Source of the DNA: Pseudorasbora parva
Lineage: Eukaryota; Chordata; Actinopteri; Cypriniformes; Gobionidae
DNA: 64,000 bases
NCBI RefSeq assembly: GCF_024679245.1
Contig: NC_090182.1
Coordinates: 28,884,547 to 28,948,546, forward strand
Reading direction: 5' to 3'
The translations under genes were made by a program, and so were the position numbers. Below, piece by piece: positions 27,128 to 41,759 of this stretch; position 1 is the first letter of the stretch, and every line of letters begins with the position of its first letter. The notes beneath the pieces were generated by a model. That model ran no database searches. It was not told where the DNA came from and saw only the letters and a list, made by a program, of their open reading frames with translations.

Positions 27128-27690
27128 ATAATAATAATACAAATCCATTACATTTATAAACCGCTTTTCTAGGAACTCAAAGCACTTTATAAAGAAGGGG
27201 AATCTCCTCAACTACCACCAATGTGCAGAATCCACCTGGATGATGCGACGGCAGCCATATTGCGCTAGAACGCCTACCACACACCAGCTGATTGGAGGAA
27301 AGGAGATAGAGTGATGAAGCCAATCTGGTTTGGGGTACATGATGGACAGTGGCCAATGGGCAAATTTGGCCAGGATGCTGGGGTTGCACCCCTACTCTTT
27401 ATCGAAGGACATACTGGGATTTTTAATGATCACAGAGAGTCAGGACCTCGGTTTAACGTCTCATCCGAAGGACGGTGCTTGTTACAGTATAGTGTTAGGT
27501 ATAGTGCTATACTGGGGTGTTAGGACTCATGCAGACCACAGGGTGAGCACCCCCTGCTGGCCTCACTAACACCTCTACCAGCAGCAACCTAGTTTTCCCA
27601 GTTGGTCTCCCATCCAGGTGCTGTCCAGGCTCAACCCTGCTTAGCTTCAGTTGATAACCAGTCTTGGGCTACAGGGTGATATGGCTGCTG
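27128..27690 (-). mobile_element. SINE3-type (5S rRNA-derived) SINE, copy 2
   Basis: The least disrupted of the three copies. The 5S-like head is at the right end on the minus strand (CCAGCAGCCATATCACCCTG; GAAGCTAAGCAGGGTTGAGC; CACCTGGATGGGAGACCAAC). The 3' end has CCTAGAAAAGCGGTTTATAA and a (TAT)n tail at 27128-27139. GCATGA at 27122-27127 and 27691-27696 is a plausible short target duplication. Confidence 0.9.
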
Positions 27691-27746
27691 GCATGACATG
27701 GCGCAAATTAAAATACTGAGATTTGAGATATTTAAGAATTTGCGCG

Positions 27747-28141
27747 TTAAAGGGGAACTTCAGCGCTGGGAAGATGAATATGTATTTAAACTGGGTCTTT
27801 AATGTAGGCAAAATGTGAAATTATTTTTGAATTTGATGCCTTCTAGACTGAGAAAAGACAGAAATTTGTTTTTGTCTTATGGGGATGAAAGACAACAATT
27901 CCCAGAATGCTTCGCTGCCCTACGAGGTCACTCCCAAAGCCACCACCACAGAATCACTGGATCACTTTCCCACTGCGTTCATTCATAAAATCAGTTCAGT
28001 TAAACAACAGACACTACAATCAAAAACTGAACGTGTTTGTTCAGTATAATGAGTGAGTCGCCGCACGAGTGTCACAGCACAAAGGCAGCAGGGTTTCTAC
28101 TGATTCAAAACCATATGCTAATTGGTGAAGTAACCCTTTAA
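27747..28141. mobile_element. TTAA MITE nested in second-level element
   Basis: TTAA at both ends (27747-27750 and 28138-28141). TTAAAGGGGAACTTCAGC is matched by the complement of GGTGAAGTAACCCTTTAA. 395 bp, no coding capacity. Confidence 0.8.
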
Positions 28142-29132
28142 CCAATCAGGAGCTTTCTCTAGTAGTGACAACAATGAGGACAAAATCATATGTGGATACC
28201 CGGAGCTGTATGATACATTCTTCATAATGTATAGAAACAGGGATTAAAAGGATCTTGCTTGGAAGAAAGTAAGAGGAGGTCGGACAACCTGGTAAGATGT
28301 AAAAATGCTCTTTACTCAATTTGAGACTACAAGCTAGTGAAAGCCGGCAAATTGAGCTTATTTACTAGACTGGGTCAACCTAACCTGATCTGCCGAAAAT
28401 TTTATTTTGCCCTGCAACTAAGTCTGGAAATCTACATTCATTTCTACCTCTTCGATTACACTTTTGCGGGAACCAATCACAGACTGGCTTATCCACCTGG
28501 CAGGCTAAGGCTGGTTTAACATGATGACGGACAGAGAACAAATGATTTGCTGCATTTTAAAACAATCCATGTCAGCCATTTCGCAGCAAGACAAGCCGTC
28601 TGACAGAAGCCCCTCCCATGATGCAAATTTGCATCTGTTGTGAAGTGAATGTTACGTGCGAATGAAGCGAGCAAACAAAGTTTTTTTTTTTTTTTGTGAT
28701 TTAGCGTTGCATCTGGTGTGAATGCACAGTTTGTCCTCGCACGTTTGCTTAGGGTGGCACTTCCGCCTACGTCTAGCGTGATTGCGCAATCAGTGGCGAG
28801 CAGCAGAGCAGCACAAAATTAACAATTTAGGTTAAAAAGTATATACATTTTTTTTTTTTTATTGTTGATGGTTTTGCTAGATAGGACCCTATTCCTCGTC
28901 TGGGATTGTGCTAAGCATCTGAAGGCCTTCAAAGGGATTTGAAACTGCATTGATTTGGACCTTCAACATTTTGGTTGCCATAGAAGTCTATAGTGGGGAG
29001 AGAAATCCTGGAATGTTTTCCTCAAAACACGTAACTTCTTTTCGACTGAAGAAAAAAAAGACACAGACACCTTGGATGAGATGGCAGTGAAATATCAGTA
29101 AATTTTCATGTTGAAGTGAACTAATCATTTAA

Positions 29133-29479
29133 GAAAGTAGAGCATACAGACGTTTCAGTGGTTTGTTTTATATGATGTATACATTTAACATGTGACACCA
29201 TTGCCCTTTTCTCACAGACAGATCAGAGGAACAGATCTGAAATTATGCTGCAGCCTTGATGGCGAGGCAAAGCATAACAGAGGAGAACTGTGTGGCTTTT
29301 GATTAAGATTTTAATGAGTGCATCCTCTCCCAGGCAGGGGTCATTAGTCATGTCATATCAGAGGTATGACCGACAGGATAGAGTCTGTGCATGGCAAACT
29401 TCAGCTGGAACAAGGCCGCCATTTTAGGTCCACACACGACCAAATTCTAGTGGTGTATTTATGCTCAGTTTCTCACTCT

Positions 29480-29482
<3 letters not shown>
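29133..29482. other. Intronic sequence, nothing recognised
   Basis: No repeats or exons recognised. Confidence 0.55.
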
Positions 29483-29571
<89 letters not shown>

Positions 29572-29573
29572 GA

Positions 29574-29612
<39 letters not shown>
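29483..29612. repeat. (CT)n microsatellite
   Basis: Two TC runs split by ACAGACATC at about 29569-29576. The LSLSLSLS frames are artefacts. Confidence 0.97.
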
Positions 29613-29616
<4 letters not shown>

Positions 29617-29799
29617 GGAAACCCTCTCCTCCGCTATATCTCACCTTCAGTGGGAAAAGAGATATTCATATTATCAGGCAAAGAGTACCCTGCTGCTCTC
29701 TATTTTAAAATGTATTGCACCAATCACCTTTGATATGAGTTGACCTGTTAGAATCATCTCAAACAAGATAAAATTCAGATCATGTAGAATTAGTGCAAT

Positions 29800-29800
<1 letters not shown>

Positions 29801-29850
<50 letters not shown>
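29801..29850. repeat. (CA)n microsatellite
   Basis: 25 AC units. Confidence 0.97.
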
Positions 29851-29853
<3 letters not shown>

Positions 29854-31376
29854 CACAATTATTTTCCTAATCGCTCTTCCTTCCATTCTCCTTTCATCTC
29901 TAGAATAAAATTGCACCCCAATTGTCCATCAACCACCTTAATTTCACACTCTCACAATTAAGGAGCAAGAAGAGTGCCTGTTTATTAGGCTAATTCCACA
30001 ATTCACATCCTTGCCATGCTCTCAGTTTCTTAATCTGCCTCTAAACAAAGGGATTTGAGGCATTTCTGTGCTATCGCAGCTAACACCAACCAAAACAGCC
30101 GCGCAGTCGCCAGAGCGAAGGTGCAAACGTGCACGGTAATTAAGGACCGACAGAGGGAAGCTGCTGCTAGGGTAAACAGTTAGAGACAGCGCGCGGCCTA
30201 GTCTGCTGGGAGTTTGAGTAATGACTTCCTCTACAGCTCCGGCGAGATTACGTCTAAAGCCATGCCGTATCACGCACAAGCGGGATAACACTTACATTAA
30301 CCTACAGCTCACGTAGGGTGAAATAACAGGGATGGTGTGATGCTCTGCTGAGTGTTTCTAGCTATGGAAAAAGGCATATCTAAGCACACTTCTCTAATGT
30401 AGATGTTTTTTTTCCCCTTTCAGCGAGGCATGCTAACATATGCTGAGAGCCTGACGAGAAGTTCAGAAGTTAAGAAAAGCTGACAAGCTTAACGCCTGCA
30501 ACAACAGCAGATGAGGTACTGTACATGAATAGCACCAGGTGAGATCAGAGGGGGCTTCGGCGGCTAAGGAGCACAGGTGCACCACTCATCTCCGCTCCAC
30601 ACAACCTTGATGAGGGTTAAAGAGACGTTGGGACTTTGACACAGACGGTGCGGAGAGCAGACGGAAGCGTGCGACCCACGGGCCATACCAGGGCTGCCAG
30701 AACCGGTCAGACGTCACCCGCCGGCACCTCCCAGCATTATTAAAACAATGCACTTGACAGCCTCGTATCGTCATCTCGGGGAAGATTAGTAAATCTGTGT
30801 CACAGCTTGACATTCTTACCATCTGCTGGGCAAATTATTCAAATTTGCAATAAATGCCACCATAGAGAGTGGTGATGCAGAGTAATTAGCAAACTGACAG
30901 AGGTGCCACATTATGGCTGAGTGAGGCCACGTTTTCTTCTACCTTGTTGTTGGTTTTAATCTTCATATCACGGGACATGAGAAGGGCAGGGCAGAACATG
31001 TTAGAAAGCCACAGAAGCACTGTTTAAACACCTCCCGGGTAAATGACACGCGCGGCCATGAGCCGAAACCTCTCCACGTTGAATAAATGCCAGTGGAGAC
31101 ACATTTCCTGTGCCGGAAATGTCAAAGTGAGAGCCGCGAGTGGGCCGACTCATCTCTGGTCTTCATCAGGTGAATAGGACACCCCTCCTCATCATCACAG
31201 CTTAATTTAGAAGGTGGTGATAAAAGCACCAGAATCACTTCACACGCTCACACTCTAATTCAAACCTACTGAAAACTCCACGTTACAAAAACTATACGTG
31301 CGAGAACTGGCTAGGATTGCCTCACAAATCAATTCCCCAACGGAATCTATTAAATTGGTAATTTACCCCAAAATTA
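29851..31376. other. Unique-looking intronic sequence
   Basis: Even composition and no transposon ends recognised. Short open frames (30022-30291 and 30586-30822, minus) show no known domain or splice context. Confidence 0.5.
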
Positions 31377-31385
31377 CAAATCTGT

Positions 31386-31806
31386 TAGCCTGACAAGCAA
31401 CACCCACATCAAGATGTTTGGTCTGGAAACTCACCATAGACAGGGCTCAATCCGGCGGGATAAACGGTTGTCTTTCAAACTCCCTCTGCACGCGATAGGA
31501 TAGCGCTACACCAACCAGGGCAACGAAGGTGGAACAGAGCTTGTTGATAGATTAAACATTCACCGTATCCGGTCGGCTAAACTCCGAACAAATCTTCCCT
31601 TTTTAAGAATGACTTCAGTGCCGTTCTTTGTTCTTTTCTCAGAGAAAAGCTTAACTCCAAGTCTTCCAGAATCGCAGTCAAAGCTGATTCGAAAGACCGC
31701 CGCCATTCGCCAGTTTCTGTGTTTACTAGAAGCACGCAAACGCAACTCGGCCGTCGTCATTATGCCATTACGTCATCCGCTAGGGTGCGTCTAGATTTCT
31801 AGGCTA
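31386..31806 (+). mobile_element. 9-bp-TSD non-autonomous DNA transposon, copy 1
   Basis: Imperfect terminal inverted repeats: TAGCCTGACAAGC at the left and the complement TAGCCTAGAAATCTAGACGC at the right. CAAATCTGT is exactly duplicated on both sides (31377-31385 and 31807-31815). Relative to the other copies it lacks about 130 bp before the right end. Nine-bp duplications are typical of Mutator-like elements among others; the superfamily is inferred. A shared short frame (starting MTSVPFFVLFSEKS) reflects repeat identity, not a gene. Confidence 0.88.
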
Positions 31807-31965
31807 CAAATCTGTCATAATTTACTCATCTTCATTCTTCCGCACAAAACTAAATATTTTAGGCAGCTCTTTTCCACACAAAGAAAGTGAATTGTGATCA
31901 TTATGGAAGCATGTTTCCGGCACATTTAAAAAAATATATAAGAAAATTGAGAGTTTACCATTATT

Positions 31966-32170
31966 TGTCTCAGAATTGCGAGATATAGTTAGAATGTCAG
32001 AACAGCAAGATATAAAGTCGCAGTTTTGAGTTATAAAGTCAGAATTGTGTGATGTAAAGTCACAATTATAATATATCTCGCAAATTCTGACTTTATATCA
32101 CACAATTCTGAGAAAAAAAGTTAGAATTGTGAGAGAAAAAGTTGCAATTATCTTTTTTATTTTTTATTCT
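31966..32170. repeat. Degenerate AAGTCAGAATTGTGAGAT-type tandem repeat
   Basis: Alternating AGTCAGAATTGTG and AAAGTCACAATT motifs and their inverted forms, followed by TTCTGTGGCGGAAACAAGA. This pattern is common in fish interspersed repeats. Confidence 0.6.
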
Positions 32171-34837
32171 GTGGCGGAAACAAGATTCCATAGATGATGT
32201 ATGGCATCACAAGAAAACAACAACAAGAAAAAAACAAAAACATTTTAATAGACCTATATTTGTAAAGTTTTTTTATAGCCATACAATAGGACAGTGTGAG
32301 GCCAAACATATGTTTAAAAAAAAATTCTACTGAACAGAAAACAGGTATTTAAAATTGTTATAATACTTTACACATTTTCAATAATATGTTATTACTTCTT
32401 TTTAATCAAATACATGTTTTTATCAAAATCTTATTATCTACATAAATGATCGCTTATCATTTTGCCTTTGGGTAACATATAACGTCAGTGTTACCCAAAT
32501 TCAAAATGACTTTATGTAGATAATAAGAGTATCTTGGGCAAAATGAGGTAGTGTGATCAGTCACCAGAATAGCTTTTTAAGCTAGCTTTCCCAGAATGGC
32601 CATGGGCCATGGGTCACCACACAACCTTGCGCACATGACATCATAATCAGGTCCTAGCCACAGCAAACAAGTCTGGAGGGAGGCAATTAATGTCCATCAG
32701 ATGAGGAGTCACAGATGACTGAAGGCTGGTCTGGCCAAGGGACAGCTAAACCCAGAGGGCTCAAAGACAAGGGGAGGGAATATGCAATATGCTGCACGCT
32801 CAAAGGACCACTGCCAAAGGATGCCAGCTCTTACGGTGGGAAATCCAAGATGGACCTGCATGATAAACAAGACAATAATGCTCACCATCCAAACATGATA
32901 AAGCAAATATTGTGGTTGCATATTGGCAGGTCATCGAAAAATGATGATTCACACCATCACAATGGAAAACTGAATCAAATTGTATTTGTGTGTCATATGT
33001 GATGCATGTCACTGTACATTTATAGCGGTGAATGTTTAATTCTGGCAAACAGCAATGGCTAAAATGTATTGCAAACGGAAAAAAATAAAAACAAAAAAAC
33101 AATCAGAGAATGCATCACATTTCATTATATTTGAGGCACCGTCGCTGAACGGGCTGCTTGGCAACTATAAATGATGTTATGAAAAATGATACGAATACAT
33201 TTCGGTCCGATATGATGCTTGTATAGAGGCAGAGTATGTTGTGATTAAATTTGCTACAAAACAAAGCATGCAGGCAGACAGACACATATCCATTGATAGG
33301 TGCATAAGAGGCTGTCGTTTGAAGGGCCTCTAATGAAAAGATTGAACACAGCAAAAGTTTAGAGTGATGCTCAGTGGGTAATGCAGAGTCCCAGCGCCGT
33401 TTCCCAAGGGCACTTCATCCTCCCAAGCTGTGCCACATGTATAATGCACATCATTCTCCTACCATGTGCCATTTTATCTACAACCCAGTCACGGATGCTG
33501 AAGAGCATGCTACATAAACAAGTGGCATAAAATTTATGAGTTAACATCCTGCAAAGCAGTGACAACATTCACCGTCTCCGCCATTCCAACACTTTCCGTA
33601 CTTTATAACTTTCCACCCACCCCAGTGTCACAGGACTGAATTTGCCACTGGGGCCAATAGAAACACGGTTCCAACTCCAATAACATAGTTCACTGGTCCA
33701 ATTAAGCATGCTAGATTTAGCGTCATTAGGAAAGGCATCTTTTGGAAGAAAGAAATTCAGGATGAAATGAATGGTGCACTGCAGTGATTCCATGTCAAGC
33801 CACAGAGAGCAGGAAAGGGTGCATTTTACATTCAAAATAACACTTAAAATAAGCAATCATTCAGTTTAGACCAAAGTAGAGGTCTGAGGTCTGAATAGAG
33901 GTCGGCTCTCCCAATCAGCGGGACCCAATCAGTTTTCTTGCTGCGCAGGAGTACATTCCAATTCAAAGACGGCAGCGGTCGGTAACACTGGTGTACTTTG
34001 GACGAGAGCTCCCGACATCTTTTGACAACAGCGTATCTGCGATTGAACTTGAAGTGAACAAAACTTTCGGCAGTGGTGGAGTTTACACAGTTCCCGTTTC
34101 CTGCCCTGAGCAATATATGTTCTTTGCAGGAGAACACCTTCAGAGATAATAGACAGCCTTTGTGGTCACATTTTGGAGGAGAGATGTCCGCTAATGAAAC
34201 TGTCGTCAGTCAGCAACATTCTCTTCTTGCATGGATGTTAAAAAGGATTTCAGTAGCCATAACTAGTAAGCAAACAGTTTCCGTTTATTTCTATTTTTGG
34301 CTTATCACTTTGAGTGACAGATGTCGTATTTGATTTAGCCTATTTTTCTCTGTGACACTTTTTTACATGTGTTGACAGTATCATGATAAAACAAAAATAA
34401 AAAATATAATTACTGTATAGCCAGCATTTTATATTTGTTATCCCAGTCACTCTCTCCCAGTCACATGAGGTCTAAATTTTGCGGGATGAGTCGGGTCGGG
34501 AAGAAAATAATTTTAAGCGGTAAGCATAGAGTGAAATTTAAGCGAGAGCTAATGGGTGTGAAATAGAAACTAGCGGGAGCGGGATGAAAAAAAAAACAGT
34601 CCTGTGCAGACCCCTACATCGGATCATTTTTTCCCAATTGTTTTCAATGATAGCGCTGCATTATTAAAACCACAGAAGCGTAATGAGGTGTAATGAGGTG
34701 ATGAGTATATATTTCATTCATTCACGTGGAGCGCTTCAGCGATTATTACTGGTCGCGGAGAGTTGAAGAATGATTGATTTTGGGTAAAATGCAGTGCTCA
34801 CTGTTACTTTGCACTCATTATGCAACAAGCATAATGT
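32171..34837. other. Intronic sequence with one strong hairpin
   Basis: Nothing coding recognised. A long inverted repeat at about 32428-32530 (CTTATTATCTACATAAA with TTTGGGTAACA against the complementary arms) is recorded separately. Open frames at 32715-34137 have no known motif. Confidence 0.5.
32428..32530. repeat. Hairpin-forming inverted repeat
   Basis: Arms CTTATTATCTACATAAA/TTTATGTAGATAATAAG (17 bp perfect) and, nearer the centre, TTTGGGTAACA/TGTTACCCAAA around a short loop. Resembles a compact foldback MITE. Confidence 0.75.
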
Positions 34838-35351
34838 TTGCACATCAAAATGTTTGGTCTGGAAACTCACCATTGAAAGGGCTCAATCCGAGGGGCGGGA
34901 TAAACGGTTGTCTTTCAAACTCCCTCTGCACGCGATTGGATAGCGCTGCACCAACCAGAGCAACGAAGGTGAAGCAGAGCTCGTTGATAGATTAAACATT
35001 CACCGTATCCGGTCGGCTAATCTCCGAACACATCTTCCCTTTTTAAGAATGACTTCAGTGCCGTTCTTTGTTCTTTTCTCAGAGAAAAGCTTAACTCCAA
35101 GTCTTCCAGAATCAGCAGTCAAAGCTGATTCGAAAGACCGCCGCCGTTCGCCAGTTTCTGTGTTTACTAGAAGCACGCAAACGCAACTCGGCCGTCGTCA
35201 TTATGGCCCCGCCCACGGACTCTATACACGACGTGATTGGCCCGTCCAGATTGTGAGGAATACAGCTCAGAAGGGTATTGAGAGTTCCTAGACGACACTT
35301 GGGGGCAGATTAAATTTGCTGCCGCTAGGTTGCGTCTAGATTTCTAGGCTA
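34838..35351 (+). mobile_element. 9-bp-TSD transposon family, copy 2 (left end lost)
   Basis: Closely matches copies 1 and 3 from CACATCAAAATGTTTGGTCT to the right terminus GTCTAGATTTCTAGGCTA. The left TAGCCTGACAAGC end is absent, so no target duplication can be shown. Contains the segment missing from copy 1 (GGCCCCGCCCACGGACTCTA onward). Confidence 0.85.
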
Positions 35352-35884
35352 CTGTATAAGAATGTAAGTTAGTGGTTGAAATGGGTACTGCAGTCAAAAT
35401 TCAAAATATTGTTTGCCCCTCCCCCTCCTCAGACTCAACAGTCATGCAGTTTGCCAGTTTGAGGACACGCAACAGGAACGAGCACAATTGACAATGGAAG
35501 GTGAGGAGACTTACATACTGTAAGTTGATGAGTTGATTTAGCCTCGTAATGTGCTTCTGTTCATAGAGATTTTTAGACGGATGCCGAGGTCGGGTAGAAT
35601 CTGTGATATCTGACCCAGCTTTTTGCTGGCTTCCATGGTACCAATCCACTGTGATTTCTGTCAACTGTATTGAAATATTATTGGGTAAATTGGCAATGTG
35701 CGTTATCACACAGACCAAAACAAAAACAGACATTACGACTCAGAACGCAGATTTCAAAGTATCAAAGAATAACTGACTGAAGCATTGCTTTTTAGACAAA
35801 CGAGTATGTGAACTCAGCATGTTTCCTAAATATCTGCAAAAATATTATGTATGTTTATGCTTTATTGCAGTTAAAAACGGACAT
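35352..35884. other. Intronic sequence between transposons
   Basis: No exon recognised. ACTTACATACTGTAAGTTGA near 35510 and ACTTACATACAGCACCTTTA at 36807-36826 hint at an older element into which the hAT inserted. Confidence 0.4.
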
Positions 35885-36806
35885 TAGGGCTGGGCGATTT
35901 GGCCCCAAAAATGTATCACAATATAATTTTCCATATCAGTCGATATCGAGAAATATCACGATAAATGTAAAATCTTTATTTCTTTAAAGTTTAAAGGCAT
36001 ATTTTTGCTCCTGAGTGAAAGATGTAGAAAACAGACAGTTAACTGTGGTTTTAAACTATCCTTTATTGTCAAAACATCACAAACACTTCCCAAACAAGTG
36101 AACAATTTATTAAAACTGAGGTAGATTTATTAATTAAAATATTAATTGTGGTAAGCTTTTTTTTACTCTACACTGTATATCAATAATATCATTACTTAAT
36201 TGTGTAAGTAGTAAAACACTAAAAATGCAAACGGGCAAAAAAAATGCATTTTAAGTTAAGAAACATTTTGAGTCCCCCCTCTCTTGCCTCACAGTGGATT
36301 AGTCCACCGTGCATCTCTCTCCCTCTCTCTCTGAATGTAGTTAATGTAGATTTACCGCTGTGTTTGGCTCAATGCTATATGGAAGAACTTCAGAAGCACG
36401 ACAATTTAATAAATAAATTCCGCGTGGTGAACCTAGGATAAGCAGCCCACGCACGTCGCTCTGTTTTATGTCGGATGGGATCGCCAAACTATCTCCAAAC
36501 CACTGAAGTTGAGCGAACTAACTTGTCAACAATATCTGTGTCCTCCGAGCTGGTCGTGAGCGCTGAATTTTCTTCACTATCGCTCATTTTTATCGCTACA
36601 CTTCACTCCAAACTTCCAATCCTGTCAGTCACTGACTGTAAACTACAGCACGTGCAGCACCCAGAAGCCCGCTCTGCAATACACATGCGCAGCATTACGC
36701 ATAGCGCGTAAGCATTATATCTAGAATTTATCGAACTGTTGTTATGGTTTTATCAAGGAAAATTATATTGTGATAATTATCGTTATTGTTGTATCACCCA
36801 GCCCTA
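35885..36806. mobile_element. Non-autonomous hAT element, 922 bp
   Basis: Ends TAGGGCTGGGCGATTTGGCC and the complement of TGTATCACCCAGCCCTA. The flanking octamers ACGGACAT (35877-35884) and ACTTACAT (36807-36814) match at six of eight positions, consistent with an aged 8-bp hAT target duplication. Subterminal ATATCGAGAAATATCACGAT/ATTATCGTTATTG motifs recur. No transposase frame. Confidence 0.82.
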
Positions 36807-36850
36807 ACTTACATACAGCACCTTTAATTGCTGAACTAGATTCAAATATA

Positions 36851-36896
36851 TGGATGGATGGATGGATGGATGGATGGATGGATGGATGGATGGATG
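36851..36896. repeat. (GGAT)n microsatellite
   Basis: About 11 TGGA units. Confidence 0.95.
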
Positions 36897-38863
36897 GAGG
36901 GCCGGTTAGTATTACAAAATAAATCTGCCAGGGTTTATTTTGGGATAATGAGCAGTGATTTTTTTTTCTTTTTCTTTTTCTTTTTTTTCTATGTATGTCC
37001 AGCCTCTTGAAAAGCTATTGGCTACAGCAGTATTTGAGCATAACAGGAAGTGGTGTCGGCCAAACGCATGACCTCCAAGGTGGCTTGATGACCGTGAACA
37101 CAGCAGGGGTGACAGCGAAAGGTTAAATGTGAGTGGGACCTCCAGGGAGGCCTGAGACAGTGGGTGTGAAAAGATCTGACCCTCAGCTGAAATAGGAACT
37201 ACACAATGCTTCAGGTCAATGTCACCGGATCCCCCACTGATAACAGCCATTATGCCACAGCGGCCAAACTGTAAATCCAAGGACATTAGCACAGCTAGTG
37301 TGCGTTTCAAAAAGTCAGCTCAAAACTTCAGAAGTGAGCCACCTGTGTAAAAGAACATGCATAGGGATAGCTTAAGAGACAGTGGATATGTAATAGTTTA
37401 AATATTCAACAGGAAACATCAGTCTTGTAAAGCAGAAGGGTGGCCATCATATTGATGGAAATAAGAATGGAAATGTCCTCTTCCTCCGCTACATGGGGGC
37501 CTTTCGGATTTTATGCTAAACACACATCCACTAGTCACTTCACAGTGTTACTTCCCAGTGTGAGCCTACGGGCGATAGTGCTTTTTTATTTGTTTGTAAT
37601 GTTAAAGCATTCCACAAATGGCCAAGCCACTGGTGTAAATTGTGCGTACTTACATTTAGGCAATCGACAGAGCTCGTTACAACAAAACACAGTGGCTAAA
37701 TTTATTTAGAATGGACTGAAAATCCAATACGCCAGTGGGAGGGAGTGAGAGAGAGGGAGAAAGAGGCAGGCATGGAGGAACGGTAACGAGAAGAAGATGC
37801 TGAGAAGGTAAATTGAAAACGTAAAAGATTGCACAGAAATTATCTCCTGTGAAGATGCTATTCTGAAAGGAAAAAAAAAAAGAATGAATAATGGGAGCTG
37901 GTATAGCACACTGCAAACAAAAAGCATCCGTCACTCTGTTGTGTTTGTGACTGCTTATTGAATATGCCTGTAAATTGAAATAGACAGGAGCATGACCACA
38001 TGACAAAGAGGTCGACAAGCATCCATTACATTTTAGGTGATGCTGAGACAGATCGATATTATTTTGTGGGAGTATACTTCCATAATATGATGTATTTACA
38101 AGTGAAAAAGGATATTCATTGAGGGACATTATAGGACAGCACCTCATTGGATTGTGAGGAGCATTTGTAACTTTAAAATAATTCATGGGACTGAAGGAGT
38201 TGCTGCATAGTATTTATATGGTTCTCTAAGGCTTGGGACACACTAGACAATTTAATCTTAATTTTACTCTGGAAGACCACAGACATAAGGGCAGTTCCAA
38301 CGATTTTTAGCATTATAATCCTCCGAATGCAAACACTAGAAGATTCCTTCTAGAAGACACCTGTCGATTGTAGTATCATTTTCACAGTGAGACCAGGTTT
38401 CACAGGGACTAAAAAGATCAAACATGACTTCAGAAAAACAACATTCTTACAAGGAGAAAAAATATATTAAAAAATAATATGCGTGAACTCCACTTTCTTT
38501 GGCATGTTTGTGGCAGCCAAATTTCAGCTATAGAAGCACACGGCATCCGGTTGGTGACGCTAGCTCGCTCTCATTGGCTATCGTAGGTATCACGTCAGAG
38601 GTAGCCCTATCAAAAGTCGGAAATATCAAACGTGTTTGATATTGACAATTTGGGATCATGCGGGTTCCGACGCGATCAGGAGCAGTGAAATAATTGTAAT
38701 TACACCACACAATTGAGGATTTTTTTGGACAAAAAGTTGTTTGCAACAAGCATCCAACCAGGCCACACTCCCCGATCATGGCCAAAAAAATAAGATAATA
38801 ACATTATACATTTGTTTAGTGTGGTCATAAATGTATCTTGGGCGTGGTTTTCACCTCACAGCT
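36897..38863. other. Intronic sequence, nothing recognised
   Basis: Includes a T/C-rich stretch (36960-36990). Open frames at 36912-37310 and 37677-38186 (minus) have no known domain. Confidence 0.5.
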
Positions 38864-38872
38864 GCTGGGAAG

Positions 38873-39398
38873 TAGCCTAGAAATCTAGACGCACCCTAGC
38901 GGCAGCAAATTTGATCTGCCCGCGAGTGTCGTCTAGCAACTCTCAATACCCTTCTGAGCTGTATTCCCCTAACTCTTGCCGGGCCAATCACATCGTGTAT
39001 AGAGTCGGTGGGCGGGGCCATAATGACGACGGCCGAGTTGCGTTTGCGTGCTTCTAGTAAACACAGAAACTGGCGAACGGCGGTCTTCTGAATCAGCTTT
39101 GACCGAGACTCTGGAAGACTTGGAGTTAAGCTTTTCTCTGAGAAAAGAACAAAGAACGGCACTGAAGTCATTCTTAAGAAGGGAAGACGTGTTCGGAGAT
39201 TAGCCGACCGGATACGGCGAATTTTTAATCAGTCAGCGAGCTCTGTTTCACCTTCGTTGCTCTGGTTGGTGTATCGCTATCCTATCGCGTGCAGAGGGAG
39301 TTTGAAAGACAACCGTTTATCCCGCCCCTTGGATTGAGCCCTGTCAATGGTGAGTTTCCAGACCAAACATCTTGATGTGGGTCTGGCTTGTCAGGCTA
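38873..39398 (-). mobile_element. 9-bp-TSD transposon family, copy 3 (complete, inverted)
   Basis: TAGCCTAGAAATCTAGACGC at the left and the complement of CTTGTCAGGCTA at the right. GCTGGGAAG is exactly duplicated (38864-38872 and 39399-39407). 526 bp, full length relative to the family, in the opposite orientation to copies 1 and 2. No coding capacity. Confidence 0.92.
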
Positions 39399-39407
39399 GC
39401 TGGGAAG

Positions 39408-41759
<2,352 letters not shown>

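Larger units (their letters stand above)
27035..28727. mobile_element. Second-level TIR element
   Basis: GTGCCTTCACACCAGACGCG at the left and the complement of GCATCTGGTGTGAATGCAC at the right, about 19 bp with two mismatches. Both ends lie inside the outer TTAA element, and it contains the SINE3 copy and a TTAA MITE. No coding capacity; superfamily not assigned. Confidence 0.7.
26716..29132. mobile_element. Outer TTAA-flanked long-TIR element of a four-level nest
   Basis: TTAA at 26716-26719 and 29129-29132. The left end AAGGATTAGTTCACTTCAAA is matched in reverse complement by TTGAAGTGAACTAATCATTT at the right, and the match continues inward for about 100 bp (CATCTCATCTAAGATG against CACCTTGGATGAGATG; TTTCTTCAGTC against GACTGAAGAAA). 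No transposase frame. Carries the inner elements at 27035-28727, 27128-27690 and 27747-28141. Confidence 0.82.

Noticed and set aside
31609..31794. Conserved small protein starting MTSVPFFVLFSEKS, repeated at 35049 and 38896-39171
   Set aside because: The similarity is explained by three copies of one DNA transposon; the frames diverge or shift after the shared part.
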